7,890 bases of DNA, from the NCBI GenBank assembly GCA_023390415.1, contig JAEWCW010000032.1:1-7890 (forward strand), given 5' to 3'. This DNA comes from Pseudomonadota bacterium (GTDB lineage: Bacteria; Pseudomonadota; Alphaproteobacteria; Sphingomonadales; Sphingomonadaceae). Under the pieces are notes generated by a model. The model did not search any database. It saw nothing but the letters and a program-made list of their open reading frames with translations, and was not told where the DNA came from. This document shows positions 1 to 7,471 of this stretch, piece by piece. Within the stretch, counting starts at the first letter, position 1, and each line of letters opens with the position of its first letter. Both the position numbers and the translations under genes were made by a program.

Positions 1-149
1 AGCACCGCCTGGCTCATCAGCGACGGCCCGCGCCGCTTCGGCGCTCGCGGCCTCGGCGCCGCCGGTTCGGGCTGCGCGCCGGCCGCCGGCGGGTCCTCGC
101 GCGGGAGGAAGCGGACGGCGACGTTCCGCGCCGGTCTCATCCCGCTCAT
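1..149 (-). CDS. N-terminal part of an unidentified protein, cut by the window edge
   Basis: The ATG at 149-147 overlaps the stop of the preceding minus-strand gene as ATGA (149-146), so the two are probably translationally coupled. The frame stays open to the window edge (49 codons). A second in-frame ATG lies at 140-138. The visible part begins MSGMRPARNVAVRF and continues with a Pro/Ala/Arg-rich stretch ending near KRRGPSLMSQAV. A basic, disordered N-terminus of this sort often precedes a first membrane segment in inner-membrane proteins, but that segment would lie outside the window. I do not recognise the family. Confidence 0.55.
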   Translation of the reverse strand, partial: MSGMRPARNVAVRFLPREDPPAAGAQPEPAAPRPRAPKRRGPSLMSQAV

Positions 150-451
150 TCGAACAGCACCCGCGCGAGGACCAGCACGACGATCGCCGCCGCGACGAAC
201 GAGACGAGCGGCAGCCAGATTCTGGGCCCGGTCGCGAAGTCGCCCGGATTGTCCTTCTTCAGCGCCGTGATCCGGTCATCGAGACCGGAGCCGAAGGTCA
301 GGCGGGCAACGTCGTCGGGCGGCCCCTCCTTCAGGAACTGGACGAGCTCGTCCTTCTCGTCGGGAGAGACATCGGGATAGCGGCGAAGCAAGAGGGTCGC
401 CCGGTCGAGCGAGGGGGTGGCCGCGCTGTTGCGGGCCGTGATCGTGGTCAT
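146..451 (-). CDS. Small C-tail-anchored membrane protein, function unknown
   Basis: The protein has 101 residues. The start at 451 is chosen because GGAG sits six bases upstream of it; an upstream in-frame ATG at 463 (MEPVM...) has no clear ribosome binding site and would itself contain that GGAG. The N-terminal two thirds is soluble and charged, with a helical stretch (RYPDVSPDEKDELVQFL) that reads as a short cytoplasmic helix pair. Near the C-terminus, from IWLPLVSF to VLVLARVLFE, there is one hydrophobic helix with almost no tail, so it is probably a tail-anchored inner-membrane protein. It lies 89 bases downstream of the secreted-protein gene and overlaps the next gene by four bases, so the three probably form one transcription unit. 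No known family was recognised. Confidence 0.65.
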   Translation of the reverse strand: MTTITARNSAATPSLDRATLLLRRYPDVSPDEKDELVQFLKEGPPDDVARLTFGSGLDDRITALKKDNPGDFATGPRIWLPLVSFVAAAIVVLVLARVLFE

Positions 452-539
452 GACAGGCTCCATGGCTGCCGGCGCGCTTCAGGCGGCGCCGGACGATTTG
501 GGTGATCGTGGAAGAGCGCGCCGTTCGTCGGCGCGGCGA

Positions 540-896
540 TCACTCGGCCGGTGGAGCCCGGGCCCGATAGCTGGCGGCTCGGCCCTGCGCGCGCGGCGCG
601 GCCTCGCCGTGGAAGGTCACCGCGCCTGCGGCGACCGGATTCAGGCGGGGAGAGGAAGAAAGGATCGCCGGCGCGCTGCCACCGCCTTTCCCCTTGTCGT
701 CCTTCGCCGCTGCGCTGGTCGCAAGCTGCTTGCCGGGAAGCGGCGCCGCGAGCTCTGCGAGCAGGCCGCGCGCCGCCACCGTCGGCCGCTGCGCCGACGC
801 CGAATCGATCGGGCCCGCCGCAAGCGCCGCGATCAGCAGCGCAAGCATGGCGGAGAGCCTTGTCAGGATCGGCGTCGAGCGGTCCATGGCCCCCAT
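540..896 (-). CDS. Small secreted or periplasmic Ala-rich protein, function unknown
   Basis: The frame encodes 118 residues, or 115 if the in-frame ATG at 887 is used; neither start has a strong ribosome binding site. The N-terminus is a convincing signal peptide: RSTPILTRL, then a hydrophobic core (SAMLALLIAALAAG), then a small-residue cleavage region near SASAQ. The mature part is low in complexity, with a Lys/Gly-rich patch (KDDKGKGGG) and an Ala/Arg-rich tail. Codons on this strand end mostly in G or C, as in the neighbours, which supports a real gene over the overlapping open frames. It is divergent from the thiC riboswitch unit and upstream of two further minus-strand genes. No family is recognised; an envelope or secretion accessory role is only a guess. 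Confidence 0.5.
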   Translation of the reverse strand: MGAMDRSTPILTRLSAMLALLIAALAAGPIDSASAQRPTVAARGLLAELAAPLPGKQLATSAAAKDDKGKGGGSAPAILSSSPRLNPVAAGAVTFHGEAAPRAQGRAASYRARAPPAE

Positions 897-965
897 GTAG
901 GCGCTCGTTCATGGCGCCGCAATTAACCGGCTTCCCCCCGGCCGCGCTTGGGCCTAGAGCCGAGC

Positions 966-1058
966 CATCCCCGGGGGACCGCCGAGCCGCGGTTGAGAGG
1001 GAGGCAGGAGCCTCCGACCCGTCGAACCTGATCCGGCTGACACCGGCGTAGGGAGCGG
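966..1058 (+). promoter_or_regulatory. TPP riboswitch (THI element) controlling thiC
   Basis: The conserved thi-box elements appear in order: a G-run at 973-977; a stem ACCGC/GCGGT (978-982 with 989-993); TGAGA at 994-998; a variable hairpin GGAGGC/GCCTCC (1000-1005 with 1010-1015); ACCC at 1017-1020; GAACCTGAT at 1024-1032; CCGG/CCGG (1033-1036 with 1043-1046); and CGTAGGGA at 1047-1054. This matches the bacterial TPP aptamer and lies directly upstream of thiC, its classic target. TPP binding is expected to lower thiC expression. The exact P1 ends are uncertain. The sequence between the aptamer and the start codon suggests translational control (see findings). Confidence 0.95.
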
Positions 1059-1086
1059 AGTCCGGCCCGTCCGTACCCGCTCCATT

Positions 1087-1095
1087 GGAGAGGAA
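1087..1095 (+). promoter_or_regulatory. thiC ribosome binding site and anti-SD partner
   Basis: The purine-rich GGAGAGGAA lies 7 bases before the ATG at 1103 and fixes that start over the in-frame TTG at 1085, which lies upstream of this site. Its 5' part, GGAG (1087-1090), can pair with CTCC at 1080-1083, consistent with riboswitch control of ribosome access. Confidence 0.7.
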
Positions 1096-1102
1096 CCTGA
1101 CG

Positions 1103-3039
<1,937 letters not shown>

Positions 3040-3043
<4 letters not shown>

Positions 3044-3600
3044 TCTTCCGGCGTCCGAAAACGGCGCTGGACCGGCTCCGGTCTGCCTCGTGGCAGTGCC
3101 GGACGTGCGGCGAACCTCATGACGGGGTCTTCCACCTGTCGACCCCTGCGCCGGCCGCGTGGAGCGCGCCGCTGCAGCAGGAGCCGAACGGTGCGCTGAG
3201 GCTGGACGGTGACTTTCTCTCCGAGGATTTCTGCGTCCTTGGCGGCGAGCACTTCTTCGTCCGCGCCGTGCTCGAAATCCCCGTGCACCGACTGGCGGAG
3301 AAATTCGGCTTCGGCATCTGGTCCACCCTCTCGCGCAAGAACTTCGAGACCTATTTGGGCGGTTTCGACGACGGCGACTACGCCGACTGGGGGCCTTGGC
3401 CGGGCTGGTTCTCCAACGACCTTGAACCGTTTGGAGAGACACTCAATCAAGCCTGCTGGGTGCAGCCCCGCCCCAACCGTCAACGCCCCCTCATCACCAT
3501 CATGGACAGCGGCCATCCGCTGGCCGCCGCGCAACTGGACGGCATCGCCGCAGAACGCGTGCTGGAGCTGTACGCCTTCTACGGCCACGCGGCGGAATAG
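3040..3600 (+). CDS. DUF2199-family protein with apparent CTG start
   Basis: Residues counted from the CTG at 3040 give 186 amino acids. The N-terminus has a zinc-knuckle-like C-x2-C (C20 and C23 in WQCRTCGEPHDG). The core carries DUF2199-type signatures: FLSEDFCVLGGEHFFVRAV, then FGFGIWSTLSRKNFETYL, then PGWFSNDL, then RPLITIMDSGHPLA. The function of the family is unknown. No ATG, GTG or TTG occurs in frame upstream of the conserved region. The only candidate with a ribosome binding site is CTG at 3040-3042, with GGAG at 3031-3034, overlapping the thiC stop as CTGA where ATGA would be usual. An internal GTG at 3268 exists but would cut off the conserved N-terminal half. The overlap implies co-expression with thiC and so indirect TPP control. 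It could alternatively be a gene whose start codon has been damaged. Confidence 0.8.
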
Positions 3601-3614
3601 GGGCGCCCCACCTC

Positions 3615-3636
3615 GGAGCGACGCTCGCATCGCTCC
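3615..3636 (+). other. Hairpin between the DUF2199 and isochorismatase-family genes
   Basis: GGAGCGA (3615-3621) pairs perfectly with TCGCTCC (3630-3636) around an eight-base loop, 15 bases after the DUF2199 stop. No T-tract follows, so it is a weak candidate for a terminator or an RNA-processing barrier. Confidence 0.3.
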
Positions 3637-3700
3637 CGCCTGGCCAAAATGCTATGCCCCCAAACGAACGGCGCGATCGCCGGGCGACGAGGAGGCTGCG

Positions 3701-4225
3701 ATGAAGGCGCTCCTGATCATCGACGTCCAGCAGGGCATGTTCTCCGTGCCCGGCATGCAGCCGCATGACGGCGAGGGCGTGGTCGCCCGCCTCGCCGCTG
3801 TGCTCGCCCGCGCCCGGGCGGAGGGGCTCCCGGTCTTCTTCGTCCAGCACAGCGGCACCGAGCCCGGCCACCCCCTCGCCGAAGACGGCCCCGGCTTCCC
3901 CTTCCGCCCCGAGCTGGCGCCGCTCGCCCACGAGCCCGTGATCGTGAAGCGCCAATGCGGCGCCTTCCACGGCACCAACCTCGAGGAGCGCCTTCGCGCC
4001 CAGAACATCCGCCATCTCGTGATCGGCGGCATGATGTCCCAATATTGCGTCGACACCGCCGTCCGCGCCGCCTTCGAGCGCGGCTACCAGGTCACCCTGA
4101 TCGAGGACGGCCACACCTGCTTCGACACGCCCGAGCTAACCGCCGCCCAGATCATCGCCCACGAAAACCGCACGCTGGGCGAGGGCTTTGCAAGCCTCGC
4201 CCCCGCCGCGCGGGCGTTGGATTGA
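3701..4225 (+). CDS. Isochorismatase-family cysteine hydrolase
   Basis: This 174-residue protein belongs to the cysteine hydrolase superfamily that includes isochorismatases, nicotinamidases and N-carbamoyl amidases. The expected catalytic triad is visible: D8 in LLIIDVQQGMF, K83 in VIVKRQCGAFHGT, and nucleophile C116 in MMSQYCVDTAVRAA, preceded by the GGMM turn where the family has its cis-peptide. The length is normal for the compact single-domain members. GAGGAGG with GGAGG at 3691-3695, five bases before the ATG, supports the start. The substrate cannot be read from the sequence; small hydrolases of this type act on amides or vinyl ethers. It lies 100 bases after the DUF2199 gene, with a hairpin between them, so it may have its own promoter. 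Codon use is typical of the host. Confidence 0.93.
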   Translation: MKALLIIDVQQGMFSVPGMQPHDGEGVVARLAAVLARARAEGLPVFFVQHSGTEPGHPLAEDGPGFPFRPELAPLAHEPVIVKRQCGAFHGTNLEERLRAQNIRHLVIGGMMSQYCVDTAVRAAFERGYQVTLIEDGHTCFDTPELTAAQIIAHENRTLGEGFASLAPAARALD

Positions 4226-4384
4226 AGGGCGCGTTCGGACCCTCAGATTCGGCTGAAGGCGCCACGACAACGCCTTTCTGCTCGATCATCGAGCAAAATT
4301 GCAGCATGTAAATCAAGCCACGAGATACGAAAGACCGAGGCTTTAATAAGGGCGCGAGATATAACTTTAAGCAGCGGAGTAACT
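4226..4384 (+). other. Intergenic left edge of the inserted module, with hairpins and AT-rich leader
   Basis: This 159-base gap has no gene. Its first part is GC-rich and holds a hairpin, GAAGGCG/CGCCTTT (4255-4261 with 4271-4277), next to a near-perfect palindrome at 4279-4295 (TGCTCGAT-c-ATCGAGCA). Either could end transcription of the hydrolase, but neither is followed by a T-tract. From about 4296 the sequence becomes markedly richer in A and T (for example TTTAATAA near 4342 and TATAAC at 4360-4365), which is where the promoter of the next operon probably lies. I could not find a convincing -35/-10 pair. GGAG at 4376-4379 is the ribosome binding site for the gene at 4385. Confidence 0.5.
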
Positions 4385-5353
4385 ATGCACCACGAAGCTT
4401 GCGCAGTCTGTCTGTCGAGGGATGGCTTTGCCTCCACAAAGGCGCAGTACGGCTCGTACGATGCCTATATCGTCGAATGTGAGGTGTGCGGTTGCTTCGT
4501 AGTCTCCCGCACTGCAATTTGGGACCTTCTATCTCCGGAAAATCCACGAATGACGCCGATGAGGCGTGCGGTGCTATCTCATCATGTGCGGTCTCTGGCC
4601 GACAACGGGCACGATAAGGAGATGTGGACAACAGATCGCCTAGACAGCTTCTTCGAAGGTGATCCACGACTTCCGTCCCCGGCTCAGCAGGCTACTAACA
4701 TAATACGCCTTATTGGGGATGAGGTCAGTACAACCGGAACGTCGGTGGAAACACTGCCGGCCAGCTTGAGCGCCAAGGTCGGATCGCCGAGCCACGCATT
4801 TGCAGTCAATCTATTGGTCGAGTTGAAGGATCGTGGCGTCGTGACTGCAATGACCATCCCGCTAGGGCAGGCAGCTCCTCACGTCCAGGAAGTGGGCCTA
4901 ACGCTGTCAGGATGGGAGTTGCACGAGAGCGAGAAGCAAGGTCAAGTTGCTGGAAGATACGGGTTCGTTGCCCTAAAGTTCGGAGATCCGATCTTAGACC
5001 CGCTTGTCCGAGATCACATAAAGCCAGCGGTGAGGGAGTTTGGGTACGAATTGATCGACCTCCGTGATGTTGCTCAGGCAGGCGTGATAGACAATTTGCT
5101 CAGAATGCAAATTCGGGATGCGGCGTTCGTATTGGTGGATCTAACTCACGAAAATTCTGGCGCTTATTGGGAAGCTGGCTACGCGGAAGGGCTGGGCAAA
5201 CCAGTTCTGTACCTATGTGAGCGTGCTAAATTCGAGGAGAAAAAGACGCATTTCGACACCAATCATTGCACCACCGTGCTTTGGGACATTGCCGAGATAG
5301 ATAATTTCAAGGCTGAGTTGATTGCAACGATCAGGCGTAGCTTGAGCGAGTGA
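4385..5353 (+). CDS. Zinc-ribbon protein with C-terminal nucleoside-deoxyribosyltransferase/TIR-like domain; putative defence effector
   Basis: The protein has 322 residues. Residues 6-37 form a zinc-ribbon-like unit: C6-x2-C9, then C32-x2-C35 followed by G-C37. Residues of about 105-185 end in a winged-helix-like stretch (LLVELKDRGVV, then LTLSGWELHESE). Residues of about 190-320 resemble the nucleoside 2-deoxyribosyltransferase/TIR-like fold: FVALKFGD, a helix ending IKPAVREFGYELI, the VLVDLTHENSGAYWEAGYAEGLGKPVLYL block with D252 and candidate catalytic E263, and a final HFDTNH element. Related domains cleave N-glycosidic bonds in nucleotides or NAD and serve as effectors in some bacterial defence systems. 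GGAG stands five bases before the ATG, and the stop overlaps the next gene as GTGA. Codons such as TTG, ATA, CTA and AGA are far commoner than in the flanks, suggesting recent transfer. The defence role is inferred. Confidence 0.8.
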   Translation: MHHEACAVCLSRDGFASTKAQYGSYDAYIVECEVCGCFVVSRTAIWDLLSPENPRMTPMRRAVLSHHVRSLADNGHDKEMWTTDRLDSFFEGDPRLPSPAQQATNIIRLIGDEVSTTGTSVETLPASLSAKVGSPSHAFAVNLLVELKDRGVVTAMTIPLGQAAPHVQEVGLTLSGWELHESEKQGQVAGRYGFVALKFGDPILDPLVRDHIKPAVREFGYELIDLRDVAQAGVIDNLLRMQIRDAAFVLVDLTHENSGAYWEAGYAEGLGKPVLYLCERAKFEEKKTHFDTNHCTTVLWDIAEIDNFKAELIATIRRSLSE

Positions 5354-5949
5354 TCTGGGCGCCCATGGGCCTACCGCAGCTTGATCAGCGAGAACGAGAG
5401 CTGCACCCTGCAGTGATGAGCGTTCCTAGTGTCGAGGATATCCAGCGCAAGGTGGCGGCCGCGGCGTTCGGTCGTCCCCTCATCACGAACGTCCATCGCG
5501 GAATGGTCGCGGAGGCAGTCGTCGCGGCGGCGTTGGAGCCCGAGTGGCGCTGGTGCTCCGAGGATTATTCTTCCTGGGATTTCGAGCACGCAGACGGGAC
5601 CAAGCTAGAAGTCAAACAGTCGGCTGCGCGACAGAGCTGGGCCGCGGCTGATGCGAAACCCTCGGCCTGCTCCTTCGACATCGCGAGCCGTACTGGACGC
5701 TGGGAGAACGGCGTCGAGTGGGTTCCTGAGCCTGGCAGAAGCGCCCATATCTATGTCTTCGCACATCATCCCGTGGCTGATGCGACGGCCGACCATCGCG
5801 ATCCGGCGCAGTGGCGATTTTACGTGATCTTGACACGACAACTGCCGAACACCCGCCGGCTCAGCCTCACCCGTCTGAGAAGCTTGGGGGACGCGTGCAC
5901 GTTCGAGGAGCTTCGGGGCTCCGTTAGCGCTGCAGCCGATCAGGTTTGA
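5350..5949 (+). CDS. PD-(D/E)XK nuclease-like protein
   Basis: Translation from GTG at 5350, which overlaps the previous stop as GTGA, gives 199 residues. The in-frame ATGs at 5365 and 5416 are alternatives, and none has a strong ribosome binding site. The conserved core is typical of the restriction-endonuclease fold: a helix with E55 (HRGMVAEAVVAAAL), then D77 in SSWDFEHADGT and E87-V-K89 in KLEVKQSAA, i.e. D-x9-E-x-K. Later strands follow (FDIASRTGRW, IYVFAHHP, WRFYVILTRQLP). The fold normally cuts DNA, but the substrate here is unknown. It sits between the NDT/TIR-like gene and a VOC gene whose ATG begins on the last base of its stop, so all three may be co-translated. Its composition is intermediate between the AT-richer upstream gene and the host-like downstream gene. 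Confidence 0.75.
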   Translation: MIWAPMGLPQLDQRERELHPAVMSVPSVEDIQRKVAAAAFGRPLITNVHRGMVAEAVVAAALEPEWRWCSEDYSSWDFEHADGTKLEVKQSAARQSWAAADAKPSACSFDIASRTGRWENGVEWVPEPGRSAHIYVFAHHPVADATADHRDPAQWRFYVILTRQLPNTRRLSLTRLRSLGDACTFEELRGSVSAAADQV

Positions 5950-6356
5950 TGACCCAGTCCCTCGCCCACGTCGCCCTCGTCGTCCGTGACTATGACGAGG
6001 CGATTGCCTGGTTCACGCAGAAGCTCGGCTTCACCCTAATCGAGGACACGTACCAACCCGAGCAGGACAAACGCTGGGTGCTCATCGCCCCGCCGGGCGC
6101 AGGCGAAGGCGCCACGACGATCCTCCTCGCTCGCGCCGCGACGCCGGAGCAGGCCGCCTTCATCGGCAATCAGGCCGGCGGGCGGGTCTTCCTGTTCCTG
6201 AAGACCGACGATTTCGACCGCGACTACGAGGCGTATCGCGCCCGCGGCGTCCGCTTGGTCCGCGAGCCCACCGTCCACGCCTACGGCAAGGTCGCCGTGT
6301 TCGAGGATCTCTACGGCAATCTCTGGGACCTGGTGCAATTCGCCGACGGCCGCTGA
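5949..6356 (+). CDS. VOC-family (glyoxalase/bleomycin-resistance-fold) protein
   Basis: The 135-residue protein is one vicinal-oxygen-chelate unit made of two beta-alpha-beta-beta-beta motifs. The N-terminal one is LAHVALVVRDYDEAIAWF followed by KLGFTLIED; the C-terminal one is GRVFLFLKTDDFDRDYEAY followed by AVFEDLYGNLWDLVQ. Likely metal-site positions are H7, H110 (in TVHAYG) and E119 (in VFEDLYGN). The substrate is unknown; family members act as lyases, dioxygenases or thiol transferases, or simply bind drugs. ATG at 5949 is preferred to the in-frame TTG at 5946 because MTQSLAHVAL matches the usual short N-terminus. Its A is the last base of the upstream TGA, so it may be translated by reinitiation after the nuclease gene. 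Codon use is host-like, unlike the gene at 4385, so it may mark the right end of the insertion. Confidence 0.92.
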   Translation: MTQSLAHVALVVRDYDEAIAWFTQKLGFTLIEDTYQPEQDKRWVLIAPPGAGEGATTILLARAATPEQAAFIGNQAGGRVFLFLKTDDFDRDYEAYRARGVRLVREPTVHAYGKVAVFEDLYGNLWDLVQFADGR

Positions 6357-6360
6357 GCAG

Positions 6361-6684
6361 TTATACCGCCCCCAATTCCGCCGACACCGCGGCCTGCGCG
6401 CTCGCGACAAGCTCCTGCAGCGCGGCCATGTGGTCCGCGAAGGCCCTGCGTCCCGCCCGGGTCAGCGACGCCCAGGTGCGCTGGCGGCCGTCCTGCGCGG
6501 CCTTGCGGAGCCGGACGTAATCCGCCTCGCCGAGCGCCGCGAGATGCTTCGAGAGCACCGAATCGCTGACCTCGACGATGTCGCGGATAGTCGCGAACTC
6601 GGCCTCGTCGACCCGCGCGAGCAGTGCCGCGATCTGGAGCCGCGCCGGCGCGTGGAGCACCGGATCGATCGCCGCCCGGCTCAT
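6361..6684 (-). CDS. Small winged-helix transcriptional regulator (MarR/ArsR-like)
   Basis: This 107-residue protein is a stand-alone winged helix. Residues of about 8-25 (PVLHAPARLQIAALLARV) form the first helix. Residues 32-52 (TIRDIVEVSDSVLSKHLAAL) form the helix-turn-helix with a typical S-x-L-S-K-H-L recognition helix, and a basic wing follows (LRKAAQDGRQRTWASLT). The C-terminal helix (about 76-105) probably dimerises. This matches the one-domain winged-helix family often paired with small membrane proteins. Its ATG overlaps the stop of the upstream membrane-protein gene as ATGA (6684-6681). Three palindromes lie upstream of that operon and are its likely binding sites, implying autoregulation. 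Its stop lies only four bases from the stop of the convergent VOC gene. No ligand-binding domain is visible. Confidence 0.9.
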   Translation of the reverse strand: MSRAAIDPVLHAPARLQIAALLARVDEAEFATIRDIVEVSDSVLSKHLAALGEADYVRLRKAAQDGRQRTWASLTRAGRRAFADHMAALQELVASAQAAVSAELGAV

Positions 6685-7130
6685 CGCCCGCCGCCTTGCG
6701 CCAGCTCGGCGCGATAGACCTTCTGCCAGAGCAGGCTGCCCGCAGTGCAGACGGCGAAGACGATCGCTCCGAGCGCATAGCCGAGCGGCTGGACCGTCTC
6801 GCCGTCGCGGATCGCCGCCGCGATCGCGGCCATCGGCAGAAGGAAGAGGAGAAGCGCGGCGACCACCCAGCGTGTCGATCGGCCCTGGAAGCCGGAAACG
6901 AACATGCCGGTCCGGCGCCGGTCCTCGGTCACGCACACCACCACCAGTGCCATGGCGACGGCGATCGTGCCGCCCATGATCGCCGTCGGCTGGGCGATCC
7001 CGGCGACCAGCAGTCCCTCAGCCAGGCCGAACATGGCGTGGCGGCGAAACGGCCACTGCGCGCGCTCGGCGAGCTTATTCTCGGTGCGGTTGACGTCGGC
7101 GAGCGCCGCCGCAGCTTCATTCCTGTCCAT
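6681..7130 (-). CDS. Four-helix integral membrane protein, function unknown
   Basis: The start at 7130 gives 149 residues and is supported by GGGAG six to ten bases upstream; longer open frames upstream run through the palindromic operators and are not credible. A charged N-terminal cytoplasmic segment (NRTENKLAERAQWPFRRHAMF) precedes four hydrophobic helices at about 34-49, 51-67, 88-107 and 115-134. A basic loop (TEDRRRTGMFVSGFQGRSTR) separates the two pairs. The protein ends in a soluble tail. It is first in a two-gene operon with a winged-helix regulator that overlaps its stop. This arrangement of a membrane protein plus a small winged-helix repressor suggests a stress- or signal-responsive pair, but no transport or enzymatic motif was recognised. 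Confidence 0.85.
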   Translation of the reverse strand: MDRNEAAAALADVNRTENKLAERAQWPFRRHAMFGLAEGLLVAGIAQPTAIMGGTIAVAMALVVVCVTEDRRRTGMFVSGFQGRSTRWVVAALLLFLLPMAAIAAAIRDGETVQPLGYALGAIVFAVCTAGSLLWQKVYRAELAQGGGR

Positions 7131-7142
7131 TTCGCTCCCAGT

Positions 7143-7159
7143 CTTTCCAAGTTGGAAAG
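7143..7159. promoter_or_regulatory. Operator palindrome, copy 1
   Basis: CTTTCCAA-g-TTGGAAAG is a perfect 8-bp inverted repeat around one base, 12 bases upstream of the membrane-protein ATG. It probably lies in or just after the core promoter on the minus strand. Confidence 0.75.
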
Positions 7160-7188
7160 TGAGTAGCCGCGACTTTCCAACCTGGCAA
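7160..7188 (-). promoter_or_regulatory. Candidate promoter of the membrane-protein/regulator operon
   Basis: On the minus strand, TTGCCA (7188-7183) and TACTCA (7165-7160) are separated by 17 bases. The -10 match is modest. Its position inside the operator cluster would explain repression by steric block. Confidence 0.4.
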
Positions 7189-7189
7189 G
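7173..7189. promoter_or_regulatory. Operator palindrome, copy 2 (degenerate)
   Basis: CTTTCCAA is perfect, but the right half is CTGGCAAG with two changes from TTGGAAAG. The start-to-start distance to copy 1 is 30 bp. It overlaps the best minus-strand -35 candidate, TTGCCA (7188-7183). Confidence 0.65.
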
Positions 7190-7195
7190 ACATTT

Positions 7196-7212
7196 CTTTC
7201 CAAGTTGGAAAG
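7196..7212. promoter_or_regulatory. Operator palindrome, copy 3
   Basis: The same 17 bases as copy 1, placed 23 bp from copy 2. Two perfect sites flanking a weaker one suggest cooperative binding by the dimeric winged-helix regulator encoded downstream at 6684-6361. Confidence 0.75.
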
Positions 7213-7420
7213 TGACACTGGGCCAGCATTCTTTGCGCCTGCGACGCCCCTGATCTCCCTCCGCGTCTCAGGGCCTCCGCGCCCACAAAATCCTTTCCTA
7301 CAGCGTACCCTTTATGTTCTACCCTGCCGGATGCGCGACTCGTCTTCACCGGCCGGAAACCGGCTTCGCCGCACCGCCATGGCCAGTGCGACCATCGGTG
7401 AACATTCGCGCCCGCGCCGG
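7213..7420 (+). other. Intergenic stretch with no gene seen
   Basis: These 208 bases lie between the operator cluster and the promoter of the GerE-type gene. Open frames here lack ribosome binding sites and protein-like composition. The only structure I note is a short hairpin near 7352-7366 (GCCGG-aaa-CCGGC), with no T-tract. Confidence 0.5.
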
Positions 7421-7426
7421 TACAAT
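7398..7426 (+). promoter_or_regulatory. Candidate promoter for the GerE-type regulator
   Basis: TACAAT at 7421-7426 is a good -10 box in an otherwise GC-rich region; GTGAAC at 7398-7403 is a weak -35 with a 17-base spacer. Transcription would start around 7433, just before the leader hairpin. Confidence 0.4.
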
Positions 7427-7434
7427 ATTTTTGG

Positions 7435-7458
7435 GGTGCCGCCCGCTTCGGCGGCGCC
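7435..7458 (+). other. Leader hairpin before the GerE-type gene
   Basis: GGTGCCGCC (7435-7443) pairs with GGCGGCGCC (7450-7458) with one G-T wobble and a six-base loop, ending 13 bases before the ATG. Being in the expected 5' leader, it may affect translation or mRNA stability. It lacks a T-tract, so it is not a clear terminator. Confidence 0.45.
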
Positions 7459-7471
7459 TTAGCTTGGGCCC

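Noticed and set aside
3209..3700. N-terminal extension of the isochorismatase-family protein upstream of 3701
   Set aside because: The frame is open upstream but is a shadow of the DUF2199 gene; the family starts right at MKALLIIDVQ with a strong ribosome binding site.
4279..4295. Palindrome TGCTCGAT-c-ATCGAGCA as a rho-independent terminator
   Set aside because: It is followed by AAAATT, not a T-tract, on the plus strand, and has no T-tract on the minus strand either; kept only as an intergenic structure.
7205..7462. 85-codon plus-strand open frame in the gap before the GerE-type gene
   Set aside because: No ribosome binding site, starts inside an operator, composition not protein-like, and it covers the promoter candidate.
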